This document shows positions 33,752-45,450 of a stretch of 64,000 nt of DNA, piece after piece (within the stretch, counting starts at the first letter, position 1; the number at the start of each line of letters is the position of its first letter). Location: NCBI GenBank assembly GCA_029255685.2, contig CM055319.2, positions 8,108,747-8,172,746 of the forward strand, given 5' to 3'. A program made the translations under genes and the position numbers. Source of the DNA: Silene conica (lineage: Eukaryota > Streptophyta > Magnoliopsida > Caryophyllales > Caryophyllaceae). The notes under the pieces were generated by a model. That model saw only the letters and a list, made by a program, of their open reading frames with translations. It had not been told where the DNA came from and made no database searches.

Positions 33752-34905
33752 TTAAATATTTTGAGAAAACCCTAGACCAATGTCATGAACAAAATCTTGA
33801 GTTAGATGACTTGAAAGAGCAGATCCTCGATATTGCTGAGGAAAATCAACTTCTGAAAGCCAAAGCTAAGAAACTGAAATCCAAAATAAGCATTGAAGCA
33901 AATGCTAAGTTGGAAACAGTTATGTCTGAGAAAAAGGTTCTTGAGTCTAAAGTTATAGCTAATGAAGCTATAACCTCAAAACTAAAACTCAACATTAAAG
34001 AGCTTCAATCTAAAGTTATAGCTAATGAAGCTATAACTTCAGAATTAAGAAAGGTTAATGAACGGCTTAAGTCAGAATCTTCGACTATGGTCGAAGATGA
34101 GACTCATCAAGAAGAAGTTGAGATTCTCGAAAGCAAAATCATGGATCTAGAATTCAGTATATCTAAAATCAAGAAAGAACATGCCAAAATTGTGTCTGAC
34201 TTCCATAAAGACATTCAAAACCTAAAAGAGTCTAGCAACACTGACCATAGTAAATGTAAGAAAGAAATAGACTCCTTGAAAGACCTCCTTCTTCATGCTC
34301 GGAAAGTTCACGATAAGTGGGAAGGAAGCACTAACGTTCTAAACTTGCTAACTGAACAATCCGACAACAACATGAAGATGGGTTTAGGTCACGAATGTTA
34401 TGGAAGAAGGGATCACTCAAAGTGTAAACAAAGTCCAACAGATAGAGATTTTAGAAGAAGAAAATATGCCGACCTTCCTGAGTATTTAATATGCACTTAT
34501 TGTGGCCATACTGGACACCTCCGAGAAAACTGTGTGAAACACGCACAAGATTTTAAAACCGGAGTTAAGTTTGTTAAATCCTTAGGAATTCCAAGCGACA
34601 CTATTTCTGTCTCTGATAGTGATGGTGACAAAACTGAGGAAAGAAACATTGACCACAGATGGTTCTATGACATGACATTTGACTACGAAGAAAAGAAAAA
34701 CAGAACCAAACAGACTCCTCAAACATCACACAAAAAATGGTCACCAAGAGTCAAAACTAAGACCTACACAAAAACATCAAAACCCAACTACAACCAATAT
34801 AGAAAGACCTATGTAAGACAAGTCTGGGTTAAAAAGGAAGATGTATTTGTGATTACTAACAACAAAGGACCCAAGTATGCTTGGGTACCTAAATCCTGTC
34901 TTTAA
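33715..34905 (+). CDS. Element C gag, C-terminal coiled-coil part
   Basis: The genuine signal begins at about 33715 with [20 protein letters not shown] and runs about 400 codons. A long heptad-rich helix contains two copies of [12 protein letters not shown] second zinc knuckle, [14 protein letters not shown], lies near 34494. A basic, Lys/Thr-rich end stops at TAA 34903-34905. Coiled-coil gag extensions with a second knuckle are typical of Sirevirus elements. The frame is minus one relative to the upstream gag and plus one relative to the following pol. Each change could be a single-base loss or a recoding site. Confidence 0.75.
   Translation, partial: STQVKNLSKAMLIKYFEKTLDQCHEQNLELDDLKEQILDIAEENQLLKAKAKKLKSKISIEANAKLETVMSEKKVLESKVIANEAITSKLKLNIKELQSKVIANEAITSELRKVNERLKSESSTMVEDETHQEEVEILESKIMDLEFSISKIKKEHAKIVSDFHKDIQNLKESSNTDHSKCKKEIDSLKDLLLHARKVHDKWEGSTNVLNLLTEQSDNNMKMGLGHECYGRRDHSKCKQSPTDRDFRRRKYADLPEYLICTYCGHTGHLRENCVKHAQDFKTGVKFVKSLGIPSDTISVSDSDGDKTEERNIDHRWFYDMTFDYEEKKNRTKQTPQTSHKKWSPRVKTKTYTKTSKPNYNQYRKTYVRQVWVKKEDVFVITNNKGPKYAWVPKSCL
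33952..34037. repeat. Two coding hairpins, GTTATAGCT...AGCTATAAC
   Basis: Perfect 9-bp stems with loop AATGA at 33952-33974 and 34015-34037, 63 nt apart. Both encode VIANEAIT in the coiled coil. The surrounding helix codons are not duplicated to the same degree. Confidence 0.9.
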
Positions 34906-37900
34906 AATCAATTGTGCAGTTTGTCGCCAAGGAAAATAACCTATGGTATCTCGACAGTGGATGCTCAAGACATATGACAGGCGACGTAAATCTATTCCAA
35001 ACCCTAAAACCTTTTGACGGAGGTAAAGTCACATTCGGTGATAACAAAAAGGGAAAGATCATTGGAATTGGTAAGATAGGTATTTCATCCTCTCATGCTA
35101 TAAATGATGTATACCTTGTAAATGGTCTCAAACACAATCTTATCAGTATATCACAATTATGTGACAAAGGAAATAAAGTGGTTTTTCATTCAGATATATG
35201 TCGTATAATCTTAGAAGGCACCAGTAAAGTGATACTTGAAGGTCACAGGATGAAAAATGTTTATATGATTGATTTAAATGCTGTACCTACTGATTCTCTA
35301 TCATGCATGAAAGTTACGTTAGATGATCCATGTCTATGGCACAAGAGATTTTGTCATATTAGCTCACCTATTCTAAGTAAGCTGAAAAGATGGGACTTGG
35401 TCGAAGGTCTTCCAAAGATCAAATTTGATCAAGAAAAGATGTGTGACACATGTGCACGATGTAAACACGTCAGATCATCCTTTAAGCCAAAAAGAGTGGT
35501 AAGCACAGAACAAGCTCTTGAACTTGTACACATGGATCTATGTGGCCCTATGAAGGTAAGAAGCAGAGGTGGTTCCAGGTACGTTTTCGTTCTAGTTGAT
35601 GATTACTCTAGATTTGTTTGGCCAATCTTTCTTCACTCTAAAGACGAAACATTCGATGAATTTGTTAGTCTCATGAAACTTGTCCAAAACAAATATAAAT
35701 CAAACCTAGTAACAATCCGTACTGATCATGGAACTGAGTTCGACAATCATGCTTTTATTGAGTTCTGTAAAACCAATGGTGTTGGTCATAACTTCTCGGC
35801 CCCTAGAACCCCACAACAAAATGGAGTCGTAGAACGAATGAACAGAACCCTAGAAGACATGGCTCGAACAATGCTTCTTTGCAGTGGCCTACCTAGAAAC
35901 TTTTGGGTTGAGGCTATTAGTACAGCTTGCTATATTCATAACCGTGCTATGATTAGACCTATTCTTAAAAAGACTCCTTATGAACTTCTTCGTGGTCGTA
36001 AACCAAACATATCTCATTTAAGATGCTTTGGTAGTAAATGCTTCGTTCACAACAATGGTAAAAACAGTTTAAGCAAATTCGACCCTAGAAGTGATGAAGC
36101 AATCTTTATAGGATATTCAGATCATAGCAAAGCCTACAAAGTTTTTAACAAACGAACTTTATGCATAGAGGAAAGTATTCATGTTATCTTTGATGAGAAT
36201 AATGTCTTCGATAAGCCATTACAGGATATAGAGGAAAACCTAGACGAACCTGATTTCAGGTTATCAAGGGAAGATCCTCCTGAAATGGAAATTGAAGAAG
36301 GAGAACCTCAAGGAACTCATGATGAACTCAACTTGGGAGAAAATGGTGCGAGAGATGAAACTACAGTTGATGATACTGTAGATAACTCTCAAACCAATGA
36401 CTCGGAACCCAGAGTTACAGCTAATGAAGCTGTAACTTTGAATCAAAACCAAAGGGAAGAGGCCACAGTTATACCTGACCCTACTATAAACCCAGGTTTG
36501 GATTCAGGGGGAACAAGTCAAGATCCCGAGTCAAGTTCAGGGAATGCAAATGATCAATCAAGGAACTGGAGATACAAAGGTTCTCATCCTTTGGACAATG
36601 TCATAGGAAGCCTGACAGATGGAGTTCAGACTCGAAGGAGCTTAAATAACTTTTGCTCATTCTACTCCTTTCTCTCCACCATTGAACCTTCAAATATCAA
36701 GGAAGCTCTCGCAGAACCAAACTGGATAGTTGCCATGCAAGAAGAACTCCAGCAATTTGAAAGAAACAAAGTTTGGCATCTTGTTCCTCGACCTAAGGAC
36801 AGAACTGTCATTGGAACTAGATGGGTATTCAGAAACAAATTGGATGACACTGGAGTCATTGTGCGAAATAAGGCCAGACTAGTAGTTCAAGGATACAACC
36901 AACAGGAAGGGATCGATTATGACGAAACATTTGCTCCTGTTGCTCGTCTTGAGGCAATAAGACTACTCATTGCATTTGCAGCACACAAGGGAATGAAGCT
37001 TTTTCAGATGGACGTTAAGACTGCATTTCTTAATGGCTATCTCCAAGAGGAAGTATTTGTTGAACAACCTCCTGGATTTCCTGACAGCAAACTCAAGGAT
37101 CACGTATTCAAATTGGACAAAGCACTATATGGTCTGAAACAAGCACCTAGGGCATGGTACGACAGATTATCAAAGTTCTCATTGGAGAGTGGATTCAAGA
37201 GAGGGTCTGTGGATAAAACCCTATTTCTTAAAAGCGAAAACTCAGATCTACTAGTTGTTCAGATCTATGTTGACGATATTATTTTTGGCTCAACTAATAA
37301 AAAGTTGTGCAAGTACTTCTCTGAGTTGATGACTTCTGAGTTCGAGATGAGTATGATGGGAGAACTAAAGTTCTTCCTTGGACTTCAAATACAACAAACT
37401 GAAGAAGGAATCAAAGTTCATCAACAAAAATACGTCAAGGAGTTACTAAAGAAATTTGGAATGGAAACCTCTCATGCAATGCCTACTCCAATGGTCACAG
37501 ATAAGAAGTTAACCAAAGACGAAGATGGTAAGTCTGTAGATGAAACAACTTACAGAGGTATGATTGGCTCACTTCTTTATCTTACAGCAAGTCGTCCAGA
37601 TATAATGTTTAGTGTCTGTGTTTGTGCGAGATTCCAATCTGCACCAAAAGAATCTCATATGATTGCAGTTAAAAGAATATTAAGATACCTAATCGGAACC
37701 TCAAAATTATATCTATGGTATCCTATGGACTGTAACTTTAACCTAGTAGGATATTCAGATGCGGATTATGCAGGATGTTCTTTAGACAGAAAAAGTACCT
37801 CCGGACTTGCTACCTTTGTAGGTCCCTGTATTATATCTTGGGGATCCAAGAAACAAAATTCTGTCGCTCTCTCAACTGCTGAAGCAGAATATATTGCAGC

Positions 37901-38210
37901 CGCACTGGTATGTTCTCAACTTTTATGGTTAAAGCAACAGTTACATGATTATGGTGTTGATGTTGGATGCGTGCCTATTTTATGTGATAATACGAGTGCT
38001 ATAATTATATCTAAAAACCCAACCCAGCACTCGAGGACCAAACATATTGAAATTAGACACCACTTTCTAAGAGACCATGTTGAAAAGGAAAATATAAAAT
38101 TGGAATTTTGTAGTACGGAAAAACAATGGGCAGATATCTTCACTAAACCATTGGCTAGAGAACGCTTTGAGACTTTGCGATTGGAAATTGGTTTAATCGG
38201 TGGCACCTAA
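34893..38210 (+). CDS. Element C pol: protease, integrase, RT, RNase H
   Basis: Open from 34893 and continuing to a TAA at 38208-38210, about 1.1 thousand codons. No ATG marks the start, so it depends on frame change or fusion with gag. Protease: [14 protein letters not shown]. Integrase: finger HKRFCHI...CARCKH, and catalytic D, D, E in [16 protein letters not shown] and [12 protein letters not shown] variable linker (about 36230-36600) contains a third hairpin copy. [22 protein letters not shown] and [11 protein letters not shown]. RNase [36 protein letters not shown] and [11 protein letters not shown]. All key residues are present, so the proteins look functional. Confidence 0.88.
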   Translation: MLSLKSIVQFVAKENNLWYLDSGCSRHMTGDVNLFQTLKPFDGGKVTFGDNKKGKIIGIGKIGISSSHAINDVYLVNGLKHNLISISQLCDKGNKVVFHSDICRIILEGTSKVILEGHRMKNVYMIDLNAVPTDSLSCMKVTLDDPCLWHKRFCHISSPILSKLKRWDLVEGLPKIKFDQEKMCDTCARCKHVRSSFKPKRVVSTEQALELVHMDLCGPMKVRSRGGSRYVFVLVDDYSRFVWPIFLHSKDETFDEFVSLMKLVQNKYKSNLVTIRTDHGTEFDNHAFIEFCKTNGVGHNFSAPRTPQQNGVVERMNRTLEDMARTMLLCSGLPRNFWVEAISTACYIHNRAMIRPILKKTPYELLRGRKPNISHLRCFGSKCFVHNNGKNSLSKFDPRSDEAIFIGYSDHSKAYKVFNKRTLCIEESIHVIFDENNVFDKPLQDIEENLDEPDFRLSREDPPEMEIEEGEPQGTHDELNLGENGARDETTVDDTVDNSQTNDSEPRVTANEAVTLNQNQREEATVIPDPTINPGLDSGGTSQDPESSSGNANDQSRNWRYKGSHPLDNVIGSLTDGVQTRRSLNNFCSFYSFLSTIEPSNIKEALAEPNWIVAMQEELQQFERNKVWHLVPRPKDRTVIGTRWVFRNKLDDTGVIVRNKARLVVQGYNQQEGIDYDETFAPVARLEAIRLLIAFAAHKGMKLFQMDVKTAFLNGYLQEEVFVEQPPGFPDSKLKDHVFKLDKALYGLKQAPRAWYDRLSKFSLESGFKRGSVDKTLFLKSENSDLLVVQIYVDDIIFGSTNKKLCKYFSELMTSEFEMSMMGELKFFLGLQIQQTEEGIKVHQQKYVKELLKKFGMETSHAMPTPMVTDKKLTKDEDGKSVDETTYRGMIGSLLYLTASRPDIMFSVCVCARFQSAPKESHMIAVKRILRYLIGTSKLYLWYPMDCNFNLVGYSDADYAGCSLDRKSTSGLATFVGPCIISWGSKKQNSVALSTAEAEYIAAALVCSQLLWLKQQLHDYGVDVGCVPILCDNTSAIIISKNPTQHSRTKHIEIRHHFLRDHVEKENIKLEFCSTEKQWADIFTKPLARERFETLRLEIGLIGGT
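36414..36436. repeat. Third coding hairpin, with a compensatory pair
   Basis: GTTACAGCT-AATGA-AGCTGTAAC: the same stem as 33952 and 34015, with one T-A pair changed to C-G on both arms. It encodes VTANEAVT in the pol linker. Confidence 0.9.
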
Positions 38211-39978
38211 TCAAATCTTAAAAGCAAAAATAACCCAATGATTGACTACGGTTTAGATGAGATTATATGACTGTGTCCGTATACTCCGCTACATGTGTAT
38301 GTGTGTATTCGATGATAAATTATGTGAACATAATTATGTTATGCAATTCATGTATGTATGTGTGCACAACCGAATCTCACAATAATATTACGTCATATAT
38401 TATGATCAAACCTACAATATATACACCTATATAATAGTAATAATACATATTATTCAAATAAAATAAAAAAAGGGAAAAACATATCTTACCTTATTATACA
38501 CCTAAACCGTGTCCCAAGCTACCCCACACCCCATGCCACGTGTCATCTCACCAACAAACTCAAATCCCCAAATAATTACCTCACCCTCACAAAACCTCCA
38601 AAATAAAATCACCAAACTCCATTAAAATCCGATCAAAACTTAAACCCTTCAAACCACCATGCTGCCATCACGCGCCACTCACCTCCACCGTCCCTAACAC
38701 CCATCTCCGTGTCCATTCCGACGACCGACACCGGGAAACGTTGCAAACTTAACCGAGACTCCCCTATAGTCCCTGAGTATTCGCCGGAGTTCGTCTCAAC
38801 CGAGAAAAGGTTCCCGTCCTCTGTTTCGAGAATGTTCCCTGGAAATCACTTATGGAAAGACGAGGTGGTCGGGATAAGTTGTCATGTTGTTTAATTGGAT
38901 GGAGGAATGAAGGTGAATTTATCTTTCTTGATTTGTTGTAAAAATTGTTAAGTTTCAAGTGTGTTAATCAAAGAAAAGGTGTGCTCCACACTCGACATTC
39001 CCTATGGAATGTGGGTGTCGGAGATTTTGTTCAAGAAAGGTGCTATTGACAAAGCGAGTTATGGGGTTATGCCAAGATCTCGGATGTGTAATAAATTTCT
39101 TAAGCTCATGGGTATTTCCTTTGTTTGAACGTCTAGATGCCAAGATAGATAAAATCCTTGGTCTATACGAGATTAAGAAAAAAAAAAGCGCGGGAAGTAG
39201 TAGTGGTGGTGGTACGGATTGCGAAGGTTGGATGGATAAGGTTAATAAACGGATTGCGAAGGTTGGCGCGGATGTTCAATCGTTGTGAGATAAGTTATTC
39301 ATCAACAGTGATCGTTGCTCTCGTCCGTAATCAGAGTTGCAGTGCTCATACACTGTTCTTGTCTTAGTTTCGTTTTCGGTATTTTCGGCTGTTGTGTTTG
39401 AATCCGGAATGGACTTCCTCAAACTCTTACTCTTATCCTAGCCCAACTCTGAAACTATCTTTGGCCCAACAAAATTCGAGGCCCACTAGCCCTTATGTTG
39501 CCAATCTTAACCTTTCCTAATTGTTTCCAAAAGGCCCATCTAAAAATTATCCAAGCCGGCCCAATTTTCTCATATTTGACCCATATTCGGCCCAGTGGCA
39601 TAGTATTTCGGTTTAGTTGTGTATATTTCTCACACTCATACTTGCAATTGTATGATATTATGTGTGTTTGTATATTACGTCTTTGATGCATGCTTATTCA
39701 TGTTTCGTCGTATATTATTCTAGTCGTTTTATGTCTTTGTTCTCATCTTTTCGATGATGTCAAGAGGGGGAAAAAATGCGACTTAGATTTAGAATTTGCC
39801 TAAGCTTGCTCCTTGTCGTAATTCATTGTCTCTTAGGGTTCTTAAAAGATATGGGATAGATAGAAGATAAAAACCCTAAGTTAATCTTTGCTATGAATGA
39901 CCATTATTATATTGAGGGGGAACATACACTTAGACACGAAATCTAAGAAAGACTTGCCATCATCAAAAAGGGGGAATT
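38211..39978 (+). other. Element C post-pol region with several polypurine tracts
   Basis: 1.77 kb between pol and the 3' LTR, where some Sireviruses have an env-like gene. It has only short frames. One (39004-39288, 94 codons) contains FERLDAKIDKILGLYEIKKK and a possible coiled coil, without a recognisable family. Purine tracts AAGAGGGGGAAAAAATG (about 39762), TTGAGGGGGAACA (about 39911) and AAAAAGGGGGAATTT (39965-39979) fit the multiple polypurine tracts described for Sireviruses. Confidence 0.6.
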
Positions 39979-40533
39979 TGTTGAACCATGTATTCAAATA
40001 TATATATAGTATATATGTTTATGTTTTGATAATGACAAGTCTAGCTATTTATATATTATATACTCGTATGTATAATCGTGTGCTAAGTGTACAGAACATT
40101 AGTAACAAGATCTAATCTATCAAGTATAAAAGATTCAAGCATGTTAGTCAATGAATTGACTAAGTCGAAGATTGATAGAAGATCGCAAGCGCGCATAATG
40201 AACTAAAGTTATATTCATCAACTATAGCTTTAGTACAAGATTGATTCAAGTTATAGCTCGTAGCTATAACTCTATATTATGAAGAAATGATCGGAATATA
40301 TATGTGGTTGAGTTGAAACATTTGTTTCCAAAATTATGTCGTGTAGAATTAGTGTCTAATTGGTTTTCTATTTTAATAAATAGAATTGTTAATCTTAATA
40401 GGATTATATAAAATATCTTTAAGTTAAATAAGGAATAAATAATTGTCTTATGAGATAATTATTTATTACTAAAATAAACTAAGGATTTTTATATGATCTT
40501 TATTGTCAAATATATATAATCTAGATAAAGTTT
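39979..40533 (+). repeat. Element C 3' LTR, first 555 bp only
   Basis: It matches the 5' LTR from TGTTGAACC to CTAGATAAAGTTT and then passes into element B sequence (TTTTCATTTGTAATAG) at a T-rich junction. It is the left part of a duplication breakpoint. Confidence 0.92.
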
Positions 40534-40581
40534 TTTTCATTTGTAATAGAAAATAACAGTTGTGTTTTCTCATTACACAAT

Positions 40582-41120
40582 ATGATTTATGGCAAGGCAG
40601 TTTCCATGAATGGAATTTATGTTTTAGATCAAACCACCGAAATATTACATGTGAATAACAAGAGATTAAAGGTAGGTGACAAAGATCAAACTTACCTATG
40701 GCATTGTCGTATGGGACACATAAATGAGAAAAGCGTAAAACAACTCATACAGAATGGAGCTATCTCGGCCTTTGATTTCGAATCATATGGCACGTGTGAA
40801 TCATGTCTCATCGGTAAGATGACTCGTATTTCCTTCAAAGGTGTTGGAATGCGCGTTGCCGACCTATTAGGACTCATACATATGGACGTATGTGGCCCTA
40901 TGTCGATCAACGCACGAGAAGTCTATAGGTATTTCATCACTTTCACGGATGATTTGAGTAGATATGACTATGTCTACTTAATGAAGCATAAAAGTGAATC
41001 CTTTGACAAGTTCAAAGAATACCATAATCGGGTACAGAACGAGCTGGGAAGAAAGATAAAAGCACTATGTTCTGATCGTGGTGGTGAGTATCTTTCACAC
41101 GAGTTTGATCAACACCCAGT
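40582..41120 (+). pseudogene. Element B integrase fragment, second copy
   Basis: It begins MIYGKAVSMNGIYVLDQTTE, carries the zinc finger WHCRMGH...CESC and the two Asp motifs HMDVCGPM and CSDRGGEY, and has the same frame loss as the first copy. Gag and protease are absent because the duplicate starts within this region. Confidence 0.85.
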
Positions 41121-42502
41121 TGACTCCACCTGGAACACCACAACTAAATGGTGTGTCCGAACGGAGAAATCGAACTCTACTCGATATGGTTCGATCCATG
41201 ATGAGTCACACCGTTGTGCCTGATTCATTGTGGGGCTATGCTCTTTTGTCGGCCGCTCTAATACTTAACCGAAGTCCGTCTAAAGCCGTTGACAAGACTC
41301 CATACGAATTATGGAAGGGAACGGTCCCTAACTTGTCCTTTATTCGGGTTTGGAGCTGCGAGGCTTATGTCAAGTGGAGACACGAGGATAAGCTCGGCCC
41401 GCGATCGGTCAAGACATACTTTATAGGCTATCCAAAGGGAACTTTTGGTCATTACTTCTACTCGCCAACCGAACAACGTGTCTTTGTTGCGGCTAGTGCG
41501 ACGTTCTTAGAGAAAGAATTTCTCGAGAACAACTCGAGTAATAGAACCTTCGATTTATCAGAGGTTCAAGAACCAACTACCGAGCAACCATTGGAGGAAA
41601 CAGTTCCTTCAACCGAGGCTGCGGTAGATATTCCTGAGGAACCTAGGAGGTCGGGAAGAGTCTCCATTCCTCCGGACAGATACATTGGTATGGTCGAGGA
41701 ACATGATATGGATGACGTCTTACTCCTAGAGGGTAATGAACCCACAACCTATAAAGGTGCCATGACCAGTTCTGACTCAAAGCTAAGGCTAAAAGCCATG
41801 CAATCCGAGATGGACTCCATGTATGAGAACAACGTGTGGGATCTTGTGGACCTACCTGCAAAGGTACGTCCCCTTCAATGCAAATGGCTTTACAAAATAA
41901 AGCATGTCGTGGAAGGTAAACAAGATATCCACAAGGCAAGACTAGTTGCTAAAGGTTTCACCCAAGTGCCAGGCTTGCACTACGATGAGATCTTTGCACC
42001 CGTAGTCATGCTACGTTCCATTCGGATTATCTTAGCGATCTCCGCATTTTATGACTATGAAATATGGCAGATGGACGTTAAAACCGCCTTCTTAAACAGT
42101 TATTTGGAGGAAGAGTTGTACATGGTACAACCCGAGGGTTTTATTGATCCAGAAAATCCTAAGAAGGTTTGCAAGCTTAAGCGTTCCATCTATGGACTTA
42201 AGCAAGCATCACGGAGTTGGAATCATCGCTTCGACCAAGTGATAAAAGAGAATGGTTTCATTCGATCAGTCGAGGAACCATGTCTCTATATCAAGTCGAG
42301 TGGGAGCAAGATTGTATTCCTAGTACTGTATGTCGACGACATACTTTTGATTGGGAATGACATACCTCTCATGTCTTCGGTTAAAGCATGGTTGAAAAAC
42401 CATTTCCAGATGAAAGATCTGGGAGAGGCACAAAGAATTTTGGGCATCCGTATCTACAGGGATAGATCACGACGGATGTTGTCTCTCAGTCAGGAGTCTT
42501 AG
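41078..42502 (+). pseudogene. Element B integrase C-terminus and RT, second copy
   Basis: 474 codons, same domains and same stop as 28663-30087. Visible substitutions include Q to P near 41589, A to V near 41908 and A to S near 42043. Confidence 0.85.
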
Positions 42503-42525
42503 ATAATATTCTAGAGAGATTCAGC

Positions 42526-43105
42526 ATGACGAACTCCAAGAAAGGGTTCCTTCCTATGACTACTGGGCTTCACTTGAGCAAAACTCAAGGAGCTAAGACA
42601 TTGGAAGAGAAGGAGCGCATGAGTCGGATTCCTTATGCTTCGGCAATAGGATCGATCATGTATGCCATGATATGCACACGTCCAGACGTTGCATATGCAT
42701 TGAATATGACTAGTCGATTCCAAGCACATCCAGATGAACAACACTGGATGGCCGTGAAAAACATTCTTAAGTACCTACGGAGGACTAAAGATTGGGGATT
42801 GACTTACGGAGGCGACTCGACGCTCTACGCCACGGGTTACGCAGACGCTAGCTTCCAAACGGATCGAGACGACTCGAAATCTCAGTCTGGATTCGTTTTT
42901 ACTCTTAATGGCGCTGCTGTCAGCTGGAAAAGTTCTAAACAAAGTGTTACAGTAGATTCTACATCTGAGTCCGCGTAAAAGGAGATATTTATTGATAAGA
43001 TCGCTACGGATGACAACATAGCTGATCCTCTCACAAAAGCATTACCACGTGATAAGCATGAAGGGCACCTTCATTCCATGGGAATTAGATGTGTTCCTAA
43101 GTTGT
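42526..43105 (+). pseudogene. Element B RNase H, second copy, internally deleted
   Basis: Same 150-codon frame, same stop and same missing middle segment as 30111-30690. The deletion therefore predates the duplication. Confidence 0.85.
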
Positions 43106-43426
43106 AGTACTCTTTTATGAATTCATGTAATAATTCATTTTCTCGTGTACTCTATTCAACCTCATTGTTATGATATATAATGTTTTGTTTTTCATGTGGA
43201 ATTGTACGCTTGAACACCACAAAGTGAACTGAATAACATTACATCGTTTTAGTCCTTGATTACCGATTGAGCTGATAACTCAGGTAATCATTTTGTGACG
43301 TTGGTTGATGGTGGGTTCAACGAGCCATAAGTCAAACGGATGACTGACCAATCACAAAGGCGGGTTATACGGATATCTCGTAGGACACCCCGTGACAACG
43401 TTATGGAGTCCTAAATGTTTTATAAC

Positions 43427-44908
43427 TGTTGAACCATGTATTCAAATATATATATAGTATATATGTTTATGTTTTGATAATGACAAGTCTAGCTATTTAT
43501 ATATTATATACTCGTATGTATAATCGTGTGCTATGTGTACAGAATATTAGTAACAAGATCTAATCTATCAAGTATAAAAGATTCAAGCATGTTAGTCAAT
43601 GAATTGACTAAGTCGAAGATTGATAGAAGATCGCAAGCGCGCATAATGAACTAAAGTTATATTCATCAACTATAGCTTTAGTACAAGATTGATTCAAGTT
43701 ATAGCTCGTAGCTATAACTCTATATTATGAAGAAATGATCGGAATATATATGTGGTTGAGTTGAAACATTTGTTTCCAAAATTATGTCGTGTAGAATTAG
43801 TGTCTAATTGGTTTTCTATTTTAATAAATAGAATTGTTAATCTTAATAGGATTATATAAAATATCTTTAAGTTAAATAAGGAATAAATAATTGTCTTATG
43901 AGATAATTATTTATTACTAAAATAAACTAAGGATTTTTATATGATCTTTATTGTCAAATATATATAATCTAGATAAAGTTTGTTTCGATTTTTGGAAACG
44001 TGTGATATGCCACATTACCATAAATCGTATAGGGTTTATTTAAATAAATACTATGTATTTATTTGATGTCCTAAACAAACTAAGATTATATTATGGTAAT
44101 ATATTTTATTATCTTTGACATGGTTTAGGAAGTTGATTTAATAAGGATACTAATTGTTTATTATATAAAGATCTTTCCTAAATAAGAATTAGGAAATTGA
44201 TTCCTTATATAATACATATAGTATATTATTAAATCTTTCCTAAATATATTAAGATTAGATTTAAGGTAGTATTACTAAAAGACTAGTATTCTAGTTTAAG
44301 TAATATTCCTAAATCATCTAGGGTTTGAATTACCTAGATACATATTCTATATAAATAGACTACCATGATACATTAAACTACACGAAAAATACAACACATA
44401 TACACGCATATCGAGAGAGAAAAACCGCCGTTCATATTCTTCAAGTTCGAGCTTTTCATTGTCATATCCGATTCAAGATTCAAGTGCTCAAGCATTGATC
44501 TTATTTATTCAAGATTGTGACACCAAGAAAACTTTGAAGACTTTATCTTATTTACGTAAGATAGATTGAGTATTTAGCGGTACTCGTTGTAAGACAAATA
44601 TTTAACGGTATTTGTCGTAGCTAGATATTTAACGGTATCTAGATTGAGTTGTGACTAACATCAAAGTCGCACGAGTAGGGTTGATAAAATTGTAATCCAG
44701 AGTTGGTACTAATTTTATTAATCGAGAATAGTGGACGTAGGTCTCAAAGTGTGAGACTGAACCACTTCAAAAATATTGTGTCTCTCTTTATTATTTGCTC
44801 TACTCAAAGATCATCATACAACCATACACACATCGAAGAAGATTTAAGAAGAAGGCATACTCAATTCAACCCCCCCTTCTTGAGTATATTATATCAATAG
44901 ACTCTTCA
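43427..44908 (+). repeat. Element C solo LTR at the end of the duplicate
   Basis: A full 1482-bp LTR with ATAAC on both sides (43422-43426 and 44909-44913). It has no internal element C sequence, so it arose by recombination between the two LTRs of the duplicated copy. Confidence 0.9.
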
Positions 44909-44913
44909 ATAAC

Positions 44914-45450
44914 ATTGGGTGCCAGGTCGTGGATAGGACCTCCATAGTGTTCCTTAGAGTCGAGTGTTTTGACTTTCAACTGTCTCTTGAGATTAAGGCA
45001 GATTTTGGGTAACTTTGGTTTCTTTCCCACGGTCATCGTAACAGGGGCCAAGAGGATTTTTTCTGGGTTATTTCATGCTGCGCGATATCGGCAGGATTCG
45101 AGTTGACGGAAATATCCAAACCCTTATCAGGATTTTATCATTTCTCAGGGCCACTCGGGGAGTAGTAACTGAAATGCATGGCCATGCTCGAATACAGATT
45201 CGTTTTATCAGTTAAGTTACTCTCTAGTCGGGGAAACCACTCTTGATACAGATCGCTTGTGAGATACGACCTTTGCGAATGCGGATTTGCAAATTGTCTT
45301 ACATTGAGTGGGAGAAATTTTAAAAGGATATGAGAATCGGTTATCGCACCTACACTTGTACGGACAAGTGGGAGTTTGTTGGAGCTTGTGTCCTCCACAT
45401 GTAGTGTGATAACGTCATTGCACATACCCTTGTACGGACAAGTGGGAGAT
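44914..45450 (+). other. Element B 3' noncoding region with repeated polypurine tract
   Basis: The region ends with two copies of CTTGTACGGACAAGTGGGAG (45355 and 45429). Each is followed by an LTR-like start: TTTGTTGGAGCTTGTGTCC and ATTGTTGGGGCTGGTGTCC. The second is the true polypurine tract and LTR boundary. Confidence 0.8.

Larger units (their letters stand above)
31013..40533 (+). mobile_element. Element C: Sirevirus-like Ty1/copia retrotransposon inserted in B
   Basis: A full 5' LTR (31013-32494), a complete internal region (32495-39978) and the first 555 bp of a 3' LTR (39979-40533), which breaks off into element B sequence. The target duplication ATAAC is at 31008-31012 and, after a separate full LTR, at 44909-44913. 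Gag with a knuckle, a long coiled-coil second part with another knuckle, an intact 1.1-kcodon pol, several polypurine tracts and LTR hairpins fit the Sirevirus group. LTR copies are almost identical, so the element is young. Confidence 0.88.
40534..43426 (+). repeat. Second copy of element B pol segment (28119-31012)
   Basis: 2.9 kb, almost identical to 28119-31012, with about seven differences seen by eye including a one-base deletion near 43265. Position 43427 starts a full element C LTR, as 31013 does after the first copy. This identifies it as a tandem duplicate that carried the B/C boundary. Confidence 0.92.

Noticed and set aside
43427..44908. An independent second insertion of element C
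   Set aside because: The flanking B sequence is a duplicate of that before the first LTR and the ATAAC site is identical, so duplication with LTR collapse is simpler.
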